Assembly: GCA_002238905.1 (NCBI GenBank)
Contig: MPNG01000012.1
Span: 1 to 42,500, forward strand
DNA: 42,500 nt
Reading direction: 5' to 3'
Origin: Alphaproteobacteria bacterium bin98
Lineage (GTDB): Bacteria; Pseudomonadota; Alphaproteobacteria; Bin98
The translations under genes and the position numbers were made by a program. This document shows positions 16,459 to 29,591 of the stretch, one piece after another. Position 1 is the first letter of the stretch, and every line of letters begins with the position of its first letter. Below the pieces are notes generated by a model. It ran no database searches. It was not told where the DNA came from and saw only the letters and a program-made list of their open reading frames with translations.

Positions 16459-17304
16459 ATGTTATTGTTATTTTGTTTTTATTTTTTCTTACAAGCTGAT
16501 GCGGCGGATACGTTTACACAGCAGTATGATAGTGAAAGTAAAAAGAAGTTGTGGCTGTGTAGTAAAAGGATGATGGAGCGCTTTGATAAAGATGATGTGT
16601 GGGATTGTTGTGTAAAAGCGGGGGATTTGCTTCAAAAGAATGTAACGGATTTGCATGAAGAAGTGGCTGCATGCTATTCAGTTATATGGATCAAATACGG
16701 TGTATTCAGTGCCTTTGGACACATAAAGGCTAAAGCGTTGAACATGTTGGATGTATGCAATGAGGTGGAGGGGGCTATTTCTTTAAGATCACCTTCCTTT
16801 GAGCCTCAAGAGCCTTACTCTGATCTGCAGACTTTTGTTGAAGATTTACGAAAAGCATACGACGATAAAAGAGGGGGAGAATTGTCCCAATTAACCCATA
16901 TGCTTTGTAATCAGGCTTTGTGTTACAAAGAAAACATAAAAGATTCTGTGTGTGTGTGGAAGGCGATGCTGCAGCATGCTATGTATTTGCGATATGCGCC
17001 GTTAGACACTCAAAATGTTTCGCAATCTTACCTAGATGCCTTGAGGCCTCTTATGCCGTCATTGATTTTTCCAATGTTTGAAGAGTTTCAGCAGATAACT
17101 GAGAATCCTATATTGAGGGTTTTGGGTGTATCGGTGAAGACGGTCAATGATCGCACTGTTTTGGAAGAAACGTTTATTCATTTTCTTCATTTAAAATTAG
17201 AGAGTTTTAAAGGGTGCTGCCCAGATCCGAGCTACTTCACTCTTAATCTTGCTCGGATTAGAGCCTTGCTTTTTAGAGCAGTATGCTTCGCTGCGCATAA
17301 TTAA
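16459..17304 (+). CDS. Secreted cysteine-containing protein, unknown function
   Basis: A 281-residue protein of no family I recognise. It has a short signal peptide (residues 1-15, cleavage likely after A-D-A) and at least ten cysteines in the mature part, including C-C pairs near residues 50 and 255 and a CNQALC near 153. The remainder looks mostly helical. GAGAGGG sits about 6 nt before the ATG and it begins 18 bp after ruvB, so it is probably expressed with the ruv genes. It does not show the twin CX3C motif of the other cysteine-rich proteins in this window. Its last 108 bp overlap the convergent O-methyltransferase gene. Confidence 0.65.
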   Translation: MLLLFCFYFFLQADAADTFTQQYDSESKKKLWLCSKRMMERFDKDDVWDCCVKAGDLLQKNVTDLHEEVAACYSVIWIKYGVFSAFGHIKAKALNMLDVCNEVEGAISLRSPSFEPQEPYSDLQTFVEDLRKAYDDKRGGELSQLTHMLCNQALCYKENIKDSVCVWKAMLQHAMYLRYAPLDTQNVSQSYLDALRPLMPSLIFPMFEEFQQITENPILRVLGVSVKTVNDRTVLEETFIHFLHLKLESFKGCCPDPSYFTLNLARIRALLFRAVCFAAHN

Positions 17305-17919
17305 GCTAAGTCCATCTCCTATAGGGATTACTGAGCTGTGCAGGTGTTTTTGTTGCGTTAACCACGTATTAAAGAAATGGACAGTGTTTCCAAGATCACT
17401 ATCTTTTTGTAGTACGCGACCGCGCATAAAGAAGTTATCCACCACAATAAAACCGTTAGGTTTGAGGGATGTTTGCACAAGGGTTTTGACTGCTGGTAGC
17501 GATGATTTTTTATTGGCATCGATAAAGGCCATATCAAAGGTTGGTTGTGTATATGTTGTGAGTAGCTCTAGGCCATTTGATGCATGAAACTCTATGCGAT
17601 CTGAGACACCTGCTGTTTGCCATGCTTTGCGCGCTACATTTATGTTTTCGCCGTTTTCTATGTCACATGTCACAACATGCGTGTTTGGGTGCGCTAGGGC
17701 CATCCAGAGGCTACTGTAGCCATAAAAAGTGCCCATTTCAAAAACAGATCGCTTTTGAGTCATTTTGAGGAGCATAGATAAAAATGCCCCGACAGGTGGT
17801 GATACGCTTATGTTGTGTTTTGCGTGTTTATTAATAATAGCGCGTAATTCTTGTAGGCAAGATGGTTCTTGGGTGGGGAATTGTTGAGTGTACTGTGTGA
17901 ATTCTTTCGAAAAAATCAT
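17197..17919 (-). CDS. SAM-dependent O-methyltransferase (catechol-type family)
   Basis: A class I methyltransferase of the Methyltransf_3 family (240 aa), which methylates hydroxyl groups of small aromatic compounds. The SAM-binding motif FEMGTFYGYSSLWMA, the acidic loop CDIENGE, the metal/substrate region AFIDANKKSS and VVDNFFMRG are visible. Family members usually end right after a GDGLSLI phrase, found here near residue 205. This protein runs on for about 30 residues, and that extension is read across the 3' end of the opposite-strand gene. The ATG is five nt after the CCA of tRNA-Lys and lacks a visible Shine-Dalgarno sequence. Confidence 0.88.
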   Translation of the reverse strand: MIFSKEFTQYTQQFPTQEPSCLQELRAIINKHAKHNISVSPPVGAFLSMLLKMTQKRSVFEMGTFYGYSSLWMALAHPNTHVVTCDIENGENINVARKAWQTAGVSDRIEFHASNGLELLTTYTQPTFDMAFIDANKKSSLPAVKTLVQTSLKPNGFIVVDNFFMRGRVLQKDSDLGNTVHFFNTWLTQQKHLHSSVIPIGDGLSLIMRSEAYCSKKQGSNPSKIKSEVARIWAAPFKTL

Positions 17920-17924
17920 CGTCG

Positions 17925-18000
17925 TGGTGGGCGCTATAGGATTCGAACCTATGACCTACTGATTAAGAGTCAGCTGCTCTACCAACTGAGCTAAGCGCCC
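17925..18000 (-). tRNA. tRNA-Lys (anticodon CTT)
   Basis: A 76-nt cloverleaf on the minus strand with encoded CCA (17925-17927): acceptor GGGCGCT/AGCGCCC, D arm GCTC/GAGC, anticodon loop CTCTTAA giving CTT, T loop TTCGAAT, discriminator A. The methyltransferase start codon follows after five bases. Confidence 0.97.
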
Positions 18001-18013
18001 GCAACCCACTTAA

Positions 18014-18042
18014 AGAATAGAAAAGTTTTTCCACTTTGTCCA
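18014..18042 (-). promoter_or_regulatory. Promoter for tRNA-Lys
   Basis: On the minus strand TGGACA (18037-18042) and TATTCT (18014-18019) are 17 bp apart. Predicted initiation is about 7 nt before the tRNA 5' end. It would also drive the methyltransferase gene directly behind the tRNA. Confidence 0.55.
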
Positions 18043-18056
18043 GAGTTTTTTGCATC

Positions 18057-19148
18057 TTACAGGTTGATGGTGTTCCTGTGTCGTGATGCTGAGGCTATAA
18101 TGCCCATAAGTATAAAATTTGATATTAAAGCGCTTCCACCATAAGACAAAAAAGGTAAAGGCACACCCACAACGGGCAAAAAACCGCATACCATAGCAAT
18201 ATTAACGCTTGTGTATAAAGCAAAAGAAAAAATAAGACCGGAGCTTGTATAGGATCCGAAATAACTGCGTGATACAAGTGACACGCGCACGCCGTAAGAG
18301 ATAAGTATGAGCAATAATACTATAACCAATATTGATCCGATAAAACCAAACTCTTCTGCCCAAGAGGAAAAAATAAAATCTGTATGTTTTTCTGGAAGAA
18401 AAAGAAGCTGAGATTGTGATCCTTTACGCCATCCTGTTCCAAAGGCACCTCCTGATCCAATAGCAATACGTGACTGATTAATTTGGTAAGACTGACTACT
18501 GAGGTGAGCGCTTGGAGCAATAAACGTTAAGATACGGTCTCTCTGATATTGGTGCAACACAAAATGCCACACGGCGGGAGCACTGAGGGTAACGGCTGCC
18601 AATAAAATGAAGAAAAACTTTTTATTCATACCGGCAATATAACAAACAATAAGGCCTGACATGACTAAAATAAGAGCCGTTCCTAAGTCAGGTTGTTTTA
18701 GTACCAAAAGCGAAGGTATGCCCACAATAGCTGTGGGAATAATAAGGTTTGAGAAATGTTTGATTTCTGCAGTGGCGTATGATGCCAGGTAGCGCGCTAA
18801 TGAAAGCACCATGGTTATTTTCACAAATTCTGAGATTTGTAAGGAAAATGGACCGATTTTTAACCACCTGTGTGTACCTATGGTTGGTGTGGTAAACAAA
18901 CTAATAAACAAAGCTAAACAAATTATCATATGCAGAAGGTGTGCTTTATCGAAAAAAATACGCAAAGGAGAAAACGCTGCAATGAAAAAGCACGCATAAG
19001 CCAAAAAAGTATGGAGAATTTTTTTGCTGCACAACACATCGCCCACAGAAAATGATAGTAATTCCAGAAAGCTGCAAGAAACCAATATAGTCATGACTGT
19101 AATTTGTGTAAAGCTAAGAAAATGTAGGTTATTGGGTGTTTTGATCAT
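18057..19148 (-). CDS. rodA: Rod-shape peptidoglycan polymerase RodA
   Basis: A SEDS-family glycosyltransferase (363 aa) that polymerises glycan strands with PBP2 during elongation. About ten membrane segments are visible. Signatures include LKQPDLGTALIL (the catalytic-region Asp of the DLGTA phrase), GTGWRKGSQSQLLFLPEKHTDFIF, and the C-terminal VVGVPLPFLSYGGSAL. It lies 54 bp downstream of mrdA, in the expected mreBCD-mrdA-rodA order. It is the last protein gene of that run before tRNA-Lys. Confidence 0.96.
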   Translation of the reverse strand: MIKTPNNLHFLSFTQITVMTILVSCSFLELLSFSVGDVLCSKKILHTFLAYACFFIAAFSPLRIFFDKAHLLHMIICLALFISLFTTPTIGTHRWLKIGPFSLQISEFVKITMVLSLARYLASYATAEIKHFSNLIIPTAIVGIPSLLVLKQPDLGTALILVMSGLIVCYIAGMNKKFFFILLAAVTLSAPAVWHFVLHQYQRDRILTFIAPSAHLSSQSYQINQSRIAIGSGGAFGTGWRKGSQSQLLFLPEKHTDFIFSSWAEEFGFIGSILVIVLLLILISYGVRVSLVSRSYFGSYTSSGLIFSFALYTSVNIAMVCGFLPVVGVPLPFLSYGGSALISNFILMGIIASASRHRNTINL

Positions 19149-19202
19149 GATTGGTATTGCACCCTTTAGGATAGCATAAGGGTTTTGGTTATATAAACAA
19201 CT

Positions 19203-20930
19203 TTAAGCATGTGCTAAAAGTTGCCCTTTCTCGTGTAATGTAAGTGCGTGTTGTAGAATTTCTTTTGCTGCGTGTGCCGCAAATCCGCTTCCCCACAATT
19301 CATGTTCACCAATGACGGTAATAGCTAGAAGCGGTTGGTTTGTGGGTGCAAACCCTGTGAAAATTGAATGGCTTCGTAAGGCGTAAGGAAGCATGCTCTG
19401 TTTTTTCTCTTTTTGTACGTGTGCGACCTGCGCCGTTGAAGTTTTGCCACCCATGAGCATTTTATCGTTTTTGATACGTGCTTTGTATCCTGTTCCATGT
19501 TCTTGATTAATGGTGTGATGAAGCATGAGGCGTAGTGTGTTGCGAATAGCGGGTGTTATGCCTAAATCAACTTTTGCTGGTGGATTTTTGTATAAAAGCA
19601 CAGAAGGAGGGACAGAATATCCACGCAAAATGTTTGCCATCATCTGTGTGAGCTGAAGAGGTGTTAAGGCAATGCGCCCTTGTCCTATAGCAAGCATTGC
19701 AGAGTCAGCGCCGTACCATGGCTGGTATGGTGTGTAAGTTTTAGGATTATGGTGAGGCAATATTCCTGACACTTCATAAGGTAGATCGACATGCGTTAAG
19801 GAACCCAAACCTAATTTTTTGGCAGCGGCAATAACAGCAGAAGAGCCAATTTTCAACCCAAGCTGATAGAAAAAGATGTTGCAGGATTGTTGAATAGCTT
19901 TGTTGAGGTCTGTGTGTTGATGTCCTGTATTTTGCCAGCAATGTAGTGTGCAGTTCCCAAGCTTGAACGCTCCATCGCAAAATACGCTGAATGAGCTTTC
20001 TCCTTTGGCAAGAGCGGCATATGCCGCTACAATTTTAAAAATAGATCCCGGTGGAAAAAGGCCAGATATTACTCGGTTGCTTGCGCCTTTCATATTGTTA
20101 TCCTGTTGATCGTGAGACACCATGGCTAAAATTTGCCCTGTTGGAATATGCATGACAACCGCATGTGCTGCCGGTACTGTTAGTAGCACACTTTCAACCT
20201 TTTTTTGAAGGTCTGCGTTAAGTGTCGTGAATATATGTTCTCCATTTTGAGGAGGCAGAGATTCTAAGTCTTTAATAAAAATACCTTGCGCATTAATCTT
20301 TCGTTGTAAGTGACCACAAGTCCCTCTTAAAGCTTGGTCGTGGGTAGCCTCTAGTCCGGAATGTCCTATTAACCCTAGAGGTAAACTTAAGTAGTGAGGA
20401 GGGAGCTTTTTTTCTGTAAAGTCTTCTTTGTTTGGGTAGCTTGTTTGGCCAATGATGCGCTTTGTGAGTGTGCTTATAGGGTAATGTCTGATATTACTGC
20501 GCTGTATAGAAATACCAAACTTTTGGCACTGCTGACTACGCAAACATGCCACTTCTGTTGCAGTAATATTTTTTTTAAGACAAAACTGTATTCCTTTTTT
20601 TATATTATTGAAAATGAGGCTTTTGAGTTCCTCATTTTGCACTAAGCATTTATTTATGATTTTTAAAGACTGAGGGTGAAATGCGTGATTTGTTGACAAG
20701 AAAGCGTGAAAGGCAAATCTGTTCAACGCTAATGGGCGTCTTAATCGATCATAGATGTTTCCTCTGATGGGTTCGATAGGGTAGCGGCGAGTAAAATTTT
20801 GTGCTGCTAAAGACCGCAAATCTTTATTGTGATAGATTTGTGTGTGATAAAGAGCAGCAATAATCATGCACTTTATGAGCAAGAAAGTTTTAAAAATACG
20901 TACGATTTTTTTATGACTGTGCAGTATCAT
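19203..20930 (-). CDS. mrdA: Penicillin-binding protein 2 (elongation transpeptidase)
   Basis: PBP2 is the class B transpeptidase of the rod complex. A single N-terminal membrane anchor (about residues 11-27) precedes a dimerisation domain beginning PIEPIRGNIYDR. The penicillin-binding domain holds the active-site tetrad S296-I-F-K299, the SCN motif at 349-351 and the third motif at 496-498. That third motif reads KTS instead of the usual KTG. Length (575 aa) is slightly short. It overlaps mreD by 20 bp, which implies coupling with the mre genes. Confidence 0.95.
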   Translation of the reverse strand: MILHSHKKIVRIFKTFLLIKCMIIAALYHTQIYHNKDLRSLAAQNFTRRYPIEPIRGNIYDRLRRPLALNRFAFHAFLSTNHAFHPQSLKIINKCLVQNEELKSLIFNNIKKGIQFCLKKNITATEVACLRSQQCQKFGISIQRSNIRHYPISTLTKRIIGQTSYPNKEDFTEKKLPPHYLSLPLGLIGHSGLEATHDQALRGTCGHLQRKINAQGIFIKDLESLPPQNGEHIFTTLNADLQKKVESVLLTVPAAHAVVMHIPTGQILAMVSHDQQDNNMKGASNRVISGLFPPGSIFKIVAAYAALAKGESSFSVFCDGAFKLGNCTLHCWQNTGHQHTDLNKAIQQSCNIFFYQLGLKIGSSAVIAAAKKLGLGSLTHVDLPYEVSGILPHHNPKTYTPYQPWYGADSAMLAIGQGRIALTPLQLTQMMANILRGYSVPPSVLLYKNPPAKVDLGITPAIRNTLRLMLHHTINQEHGTGYKARIKNDKMLMGGKTSTAQVAHVQKEKKQSMLPYALRSHSIFTGFAPTNQPLLAITVIGEHELWGSGFAAHAAKEILQHALTLHEKGQLLAHA

Positions 20931-21429
20931 GTGAGATAAGTGATCGTAGCAAATTATACGTTATGAAGTAGAGAAAAGGAAAAGATAAAAACATCGGAAT
21001 TTTATCCACTAGAGAGGGCATGAAAGGCATAACGCTTTGCAAAATAACTGAACTTAGCACCCAGTCAGGTATACTGAGTGACAGAAGAAGCACAGATATT
21101 AAAAAGCTTTGAGTTAATGGAGGTATGGCGCGAAACAGTTTGCGCGTCAGAATGAGATAAACTTGAAGCGTAAGAGTAAGGCACGCGCTGTAGCCAATGG
21201 ACATGCCGCCCAAGATATCATAAATACTACCAATGATTGTTGTGATAAAAGGAGAAAACGTTGGTCTGTGTGCAAGAACCAGTGCAAACATTTGAGTTGT
21301 AAGCAAAAAAGACCAACCAAAGGTGTAGTTTGTTGCGTGGTCTAGCAAAGATGTTAGCACACAGGTAATCATAAAAATTAGAAATTTTGCAAGACGATAG
21401 CGTCTAATGGCATTAAAGGTATTACGCAT
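20911..21429 (-). CDS. mreD: Rod-shape determining membrane protein MreD
   Basis: A 172-residue polytopic protein with about five to six hydrophobic segments and few charged residues. MreD couples MreC and MreB to the cell-wall elongation enzymes in the inner membrane. Primary sequence in this family is poorly conserved, so the call rests on hydropathy, length and its place between mreC (8-bp overlap) and mrdA (20-bp overlap). PTFSPFITTIIGSIYDILGGMSIGYSA includes the typical GLxxDxL-like region. Confidence 0.9.
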   Translation of the reverse strand: MRNTFNAIRRYRLAKFLIFMITCVLTSLLDHATNYTFGWSFLLTTQMFALVLAHRPTFSPFITTIIGSIYDILGGMSIGYSACLTLTLQVYLILTRKLFRAIPPLTQSFLISVLLLSLSIPDWVLSSVILQSVMPFMPSLVDKIPMFLSFPFLYFITYNLLRSLISHDTAQS

Positions 21430-22240
21430 GATGACCTTGTTGAATAGCTGGCAGGATCATCACGTGTGTTGGAAAAAGATCCGACGATAATTCTAGAAAG
21501 GCTGCATCTTCTGTTTTATGTGTGATGGTGCCAATAGGAATATTAGAGGGTAAGTGCTGTGCGTTGCTGGATGTTTTGACCGGCAAGCCTTGTTTGACTT
21601 CGTCTAAAGAAGAGACGGCGGTGATTTTTATGCCATCCGGGGAGCCGGATAGAACGCCTTGGATGTCTTCTCCGATTGTTACGGGAATATGGGATCGTAA
21701 ATCGTTAATCAGCTGTATGTACACAAAATCCCCTTGTACTTCAGAAATTAAGCCTATGAGACCTTGTTGGGTGATAGCTGCTTGACCGATTTGCAAATTA
21801 TGTTTGCCGCGCTCAACCACAAGGGATTGCAGGTAAGGGTGTGAGGATACAAGTACGACACGTGCTAAGGATTGATAATCAATATCGTTGCGTGTTTTGG
21901 ACAGCAGTGAATGCAAAGAAATATTCTCTTCTTTAAATTTCTGCATAATTTTTAATCGCTCGTGGAGTTTTTGGTTTTCTGATCGCAGTTTTGCTAACTC
22001 TTCTTGTTGGTCAATAAGTGCACCAATATTTTTAAAGGCGTGCAAAATATCGAGTATATAGCGAGATGAGGTGTGTAGTGCAGTATGAATGGTGTTCTTG
22101 AGAGCGTTTTGTGTGCTTATGCACATAGGTACTTTAAAGCGTGTTCCAAAGACAAAAAATAAGTTTAAAGCTATAAACAAGCAGGATGCGCCTAGTGTTT
22201 TATTTAAGTTTTTGGTTTTTCTCCTGGTATTCGTTAGCAT
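21422..22240 (-). CDS. mreC: Rod-shape determining protein MreC
   Basis: MreC is a periplasmic scaffold anchored by one N-terminal membrane segment (about residues 18-35). Here that is followed by a coiled-coil stretch (LIDQQEELAKLRSENQKLHE, about 75-105) and the beta-rich core with VSSHPYLQSLVVERG, GLIGLISEV and D-L-R-S-H-I-P-V. Length is 272 aa, normal for the family. It lies 5 bp after mreB and overlaps mreD by 8 bp. No strong Shine-Dalgarno sequence is visible. Confidence 0.94.
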   Translation of the reverse strand: MLTNTRRKTKNLNKTLGASCLFIALNLFFVFGTRFKVPMCISTQNALKNTIHTALHTSSRYILDILHAFKNIGALIDQQEELAKLRSENQKLHERLKIMQKFKEENISLHSLLSKTRNDIDYQSLARVVLVSSHPYLQSLVVERGKHNLQIGQAAITQQGLIGLISEVQGDFVYIQLINDLRSHIPVTIGEDIQGVLSGSPDGIKITAVSSLDEVKQGLPVKTSSNAQHLPSNIPIGTITHKTEDAAFLELSSDLFPTHVMILPAIQQGHHA

Positions 22241-22245
22241 TGTGT

Positions 22246-24071
<1,826 letters not shown>

Positions 24072-24113
24072 GATCCCTCCAATTAAGATTTTACACCTAG
24101 TTTTCCTTGTTTT

Positions 24114-27711
<3,598 letters not shown>

Positions 27712-27723
27712 ACTCCCACCATG

Positions 27724-28473
27724 TTATGCATTTTTGATATGCTTTTTCAGTAATTCGTTTCCTAAAGGGTGCCAGCGTGATTTGGGGGATATTTTTTGCA
27801 CACAAAACCTTGCCTCGTCATCAATAGCAAGAGCAATAAAGCACTCCGCAAGACGATAGTAGGCCTCATCTGTAAAGCGTGAGTTTGGATAAGTGTTGAT
27901 GATTTCTCTGTAGCGGTGTATTGCGGGGAAAAAACCTTTTCTGTTTAAGTAAGTGTAGGAGTCTTGCATTTTAGCAGAGGCTAAAATGTCTTCCAAAATA
28001 GAGATACATTTCAGGCGTATTTCTTTTTTGAACTCTGGCGCTCTTTGCGCCAAAAGACGGAACGTAGCCAGAGATGCTAGTGCTTGTTTCTCTTCACGTT
28101 CTCCAGTGACTTGGTCAAAGAAGGAGAGAGCTTTTAACAAAATAACGTGATTGACTTCTGCGTGTGCAGGGTATATCTGCAAAAAGACGTCTGCATTGGC
28201 AATGGCGCTTTCATGGGTGCCGTTGGCGCGGTTTGCCATAATGAGTTGCAGCTGAGCTTCTGCTGCAAGTTTGTCATACGGATATAACTGAATGACTTTC
28301 TCGAATGCTTCGACGGCATCGGAAGCTTCATTGCGTTCGGCGTGTCGTTGGCCTTTTTCAAACCATCCAGATGCACCAGTATCAAAGGTTGTTTTCTTCT
28401 TTTTTCCCGACTTGTTTGAGCAAGCCGTGATAGAAATGAGAACAGCTAAAACGAAAAATAGAATCTTTGTCAT
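27724..28473 (-). CDS. bamD: Outer-membrane assembly lipoprotein BamD (ComL)
   Basis: BamD is the essential lipoprotein of the BAM complex. The protein (249 aa) has a lipoprotein signal ending I-T-A-C with Cys18 as lipidation site. It is built of TPR-like repeats (WFEKGQRHAERNEASDAVEAF; LAAEAQLQLIMANRANG; EAYYRLAECFIALAIDDEA). The conserved phrase L-Y-P-Y at about residue 67 is typical of the family. It is the first gene of the long leftward run ending at 17.2 kb and has its own promoter upstream. Confidence 0.93.
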   Translation of the reverse strand: MTKILFFVLAVLISITACSNKSGKKKKTTFDTGASGWFEKGQRHAERNEASDAVEAFEKVIQLYPYDKLAAEAQLQLIMANRANGTHESAIANADVFLQIYPAHAEVNHVILLKALSFFDQVTGEREEKQALASLATFRLLAQRAPEFKKEIRLKCISILEDILASAKMQDSYTYLNRKGFFPAIHRYREIINTYPNSRFTDEAYYRLAECFIALAIDDEARFCVQKISPKSRWHPLGNELLKKHIKNA

Positions 28474-28483
28474 GTCGTCATAA

Positions 28484-28511
28484 AGTATGATGATTTGCGT
28501 TGATTGTCAAT
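28484..28511 (-). promoter_or_regulatory. Promoter for bamD and the leftward operon
   Basis: On the minus strand a perfect TTGACA (28506-28511) is followed after 16 bp by CATACT (28484-28489). Initiation would be very close to the bamD start codon, so the leader is short. Confidence 0.5.
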
Positions 28512-28574
28512 GATAGAGATAAAGATGAAGAGAGATAAGGAAGGCTTCTCTGACACAGTTGTTCAAAAAAACTC

Positions 28575-28603
28575 TTCACTCATGACATGGGTGTGTGTAA
28601 AAT
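28575..28603 (+). promoter_or_regulatory. Promoter for tRNA-His and ftsY
   Basis: TTCACT (28575-28580) and TAAAAT (28598-28603) are 17 bp apart. Predicted initiation lies about one or two nt before the tRNA 5' end. Confidence 0.6.
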
Positions 28604-28611
28604 GATAGTGT

Positions 28612-28689
28612 GGCGGGTGTAGCTCAGTTGGTTAGAGCGTCAGTTTGTGGCATTGAAGGCCGTGAGTTCGAATCTCATCACTCGCCCCA
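28612..28689 (+). tRNA. tRNA-His (anticodon GTG) with encoded G-1
   Basis: A cloverleaf with the eighth acceptor pair expected for tRNA-His: G-1 at 28612 opposite C73 at 28686. The acceptor is GCGGGTG/CACTCGC, the anticodon loop TTGTGGC giving GTG, the T loop TTCGAAT, and CCA is encoded (28687-28689). The ftsY ATG follows after 11 nt. Confidence 0.96.
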
Positions 28690-28700
28690 CGCTGATAATT

Positions 28701-29591
28701 ATGTTTTTTGCTAAAATCCGCCAGATATTTTCTAAAAAAGATTCTTCACAAAAGTCTTACGTCGTAACAGACGATATGATGAAAAGCCTTGAAGAAACAC
28801 TGCTTTCTTCCAATTTTGGTTATGCCTTAACATGCTCCATTATTGAGCGTATGAAAAAAATGACTGGCAAAGTTAAAGGGGCTGATTCTGCAGAAGATTT
28901 GCTTTCACGGTCTTTGGAGCTGTGCTTAAACGAAGTCACCAAGGGAAAGGTGCGTGACTTGAAAATGTCAGAGCAATCTCCGTTTGTGATTCTTTTGCTG
29001 GGTGCTAATGGTGCGGGTAAGACAACCTTAACACCAAAATTATGTCGATATTACAAAAATCAAGGCTTAAAGCCGTTGCTAGTGATAGGCGATACCTTCA
29101 GAGCGGCAGCCCAAGAACAATCTGCGATTTGGTCGCAGCGTGTAGGTGTGGATGTGATGGAAGGCAAATCTGGTGGAGATCCGGCTTCTTTAGCGTTTGA
29201 AGCTTGTGAGCGTGCACAAAAAGAAGGTCATGATGTGGTGATCATTGATACCGCAGGTCGTTTGCACACAAACGTTGATCTTATGCAGCAGCTTAAAAAG
29301 ATTAATCGTGTTATTCAAAAAGTGCACCCTTCTTTTCCCCACGAGGTTATTTTGGCACTTGATGCCACCACAGGTAGTTACATGGTGGACCAAGTGAAAG
29401 GGTACGGATCTTATGTAGATTTAACCGGTGTTGTGCTCACAAAGGCTGATGGCTACAGTGCAGGTGGCGCACTTATGGCTGTGATGCAGGAAAATCTTGT
29501 TGATATCGTAGGGGTTTCTTACGGAGAAGATATAGAGTCCTATGGTCCTTTTAAGATGGAAAAATTTTTGCAAGGCCTTTTGAAGCTTTGA
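28701..29591 (+). CDS. ftsY: Signal recognition particle receptor FtsY
   Basis: FtsY is the SRP receptor GTPase that docks nascent membrane proteins to SecYEG. From the ATG at 28701 it has 296 aa, so it is essentially the NG domain with no long acidic A domain. Motifs: GANGAGKTTLTPKL (G1), DTFRAAAQEQ, DTAGRLHTN (G3), and TKADGYSAGG (G4/G5 region). The last differs from the common TKLDGTAKGG, and GVSYGEDIESYGPF differs from the usual GVGE form. The ATG is 11 nt after the tRNA-His CCA with no Shine-Dalgarno sequence visible. Its 3' end overlaps the convergent rluD-type gene by 41 bp. Confidence 0.95.
   Translation: MFFAKIRQIFSKKDSSQKSYVVTDDMMKSLEETLLSSNFGYALTCSIIERMKKMTGKVKGADSAEDLLSRSLELCLNEVTKGKVRDLKMSEQSPFVILLLGANGAGKTTLTPKLCRYYKNQGLKPLLVIGDTFRAAAQEQSAIWSQRVGVDVMEGKSGGDPASLAFEACERAQKEGHDVVIIDTAGRLHTNVDLMQQLKKINRVIQKVHPSFPHEVILALDATTGSYMVDQVKGYGSYVDLTGVVLTKADGYSAGGALMAVMQENLVDIVGVSYGEDIESYGPFKMEKFLQGLLKL

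Noticed and set aside
28647-28700. FtsY start within the tRNA-His gene
   Set aside because: The frame is open there, but the added 18 residues would be encoded by tRNA sequence; the ATG at 28701 gives the normal N-terminus.
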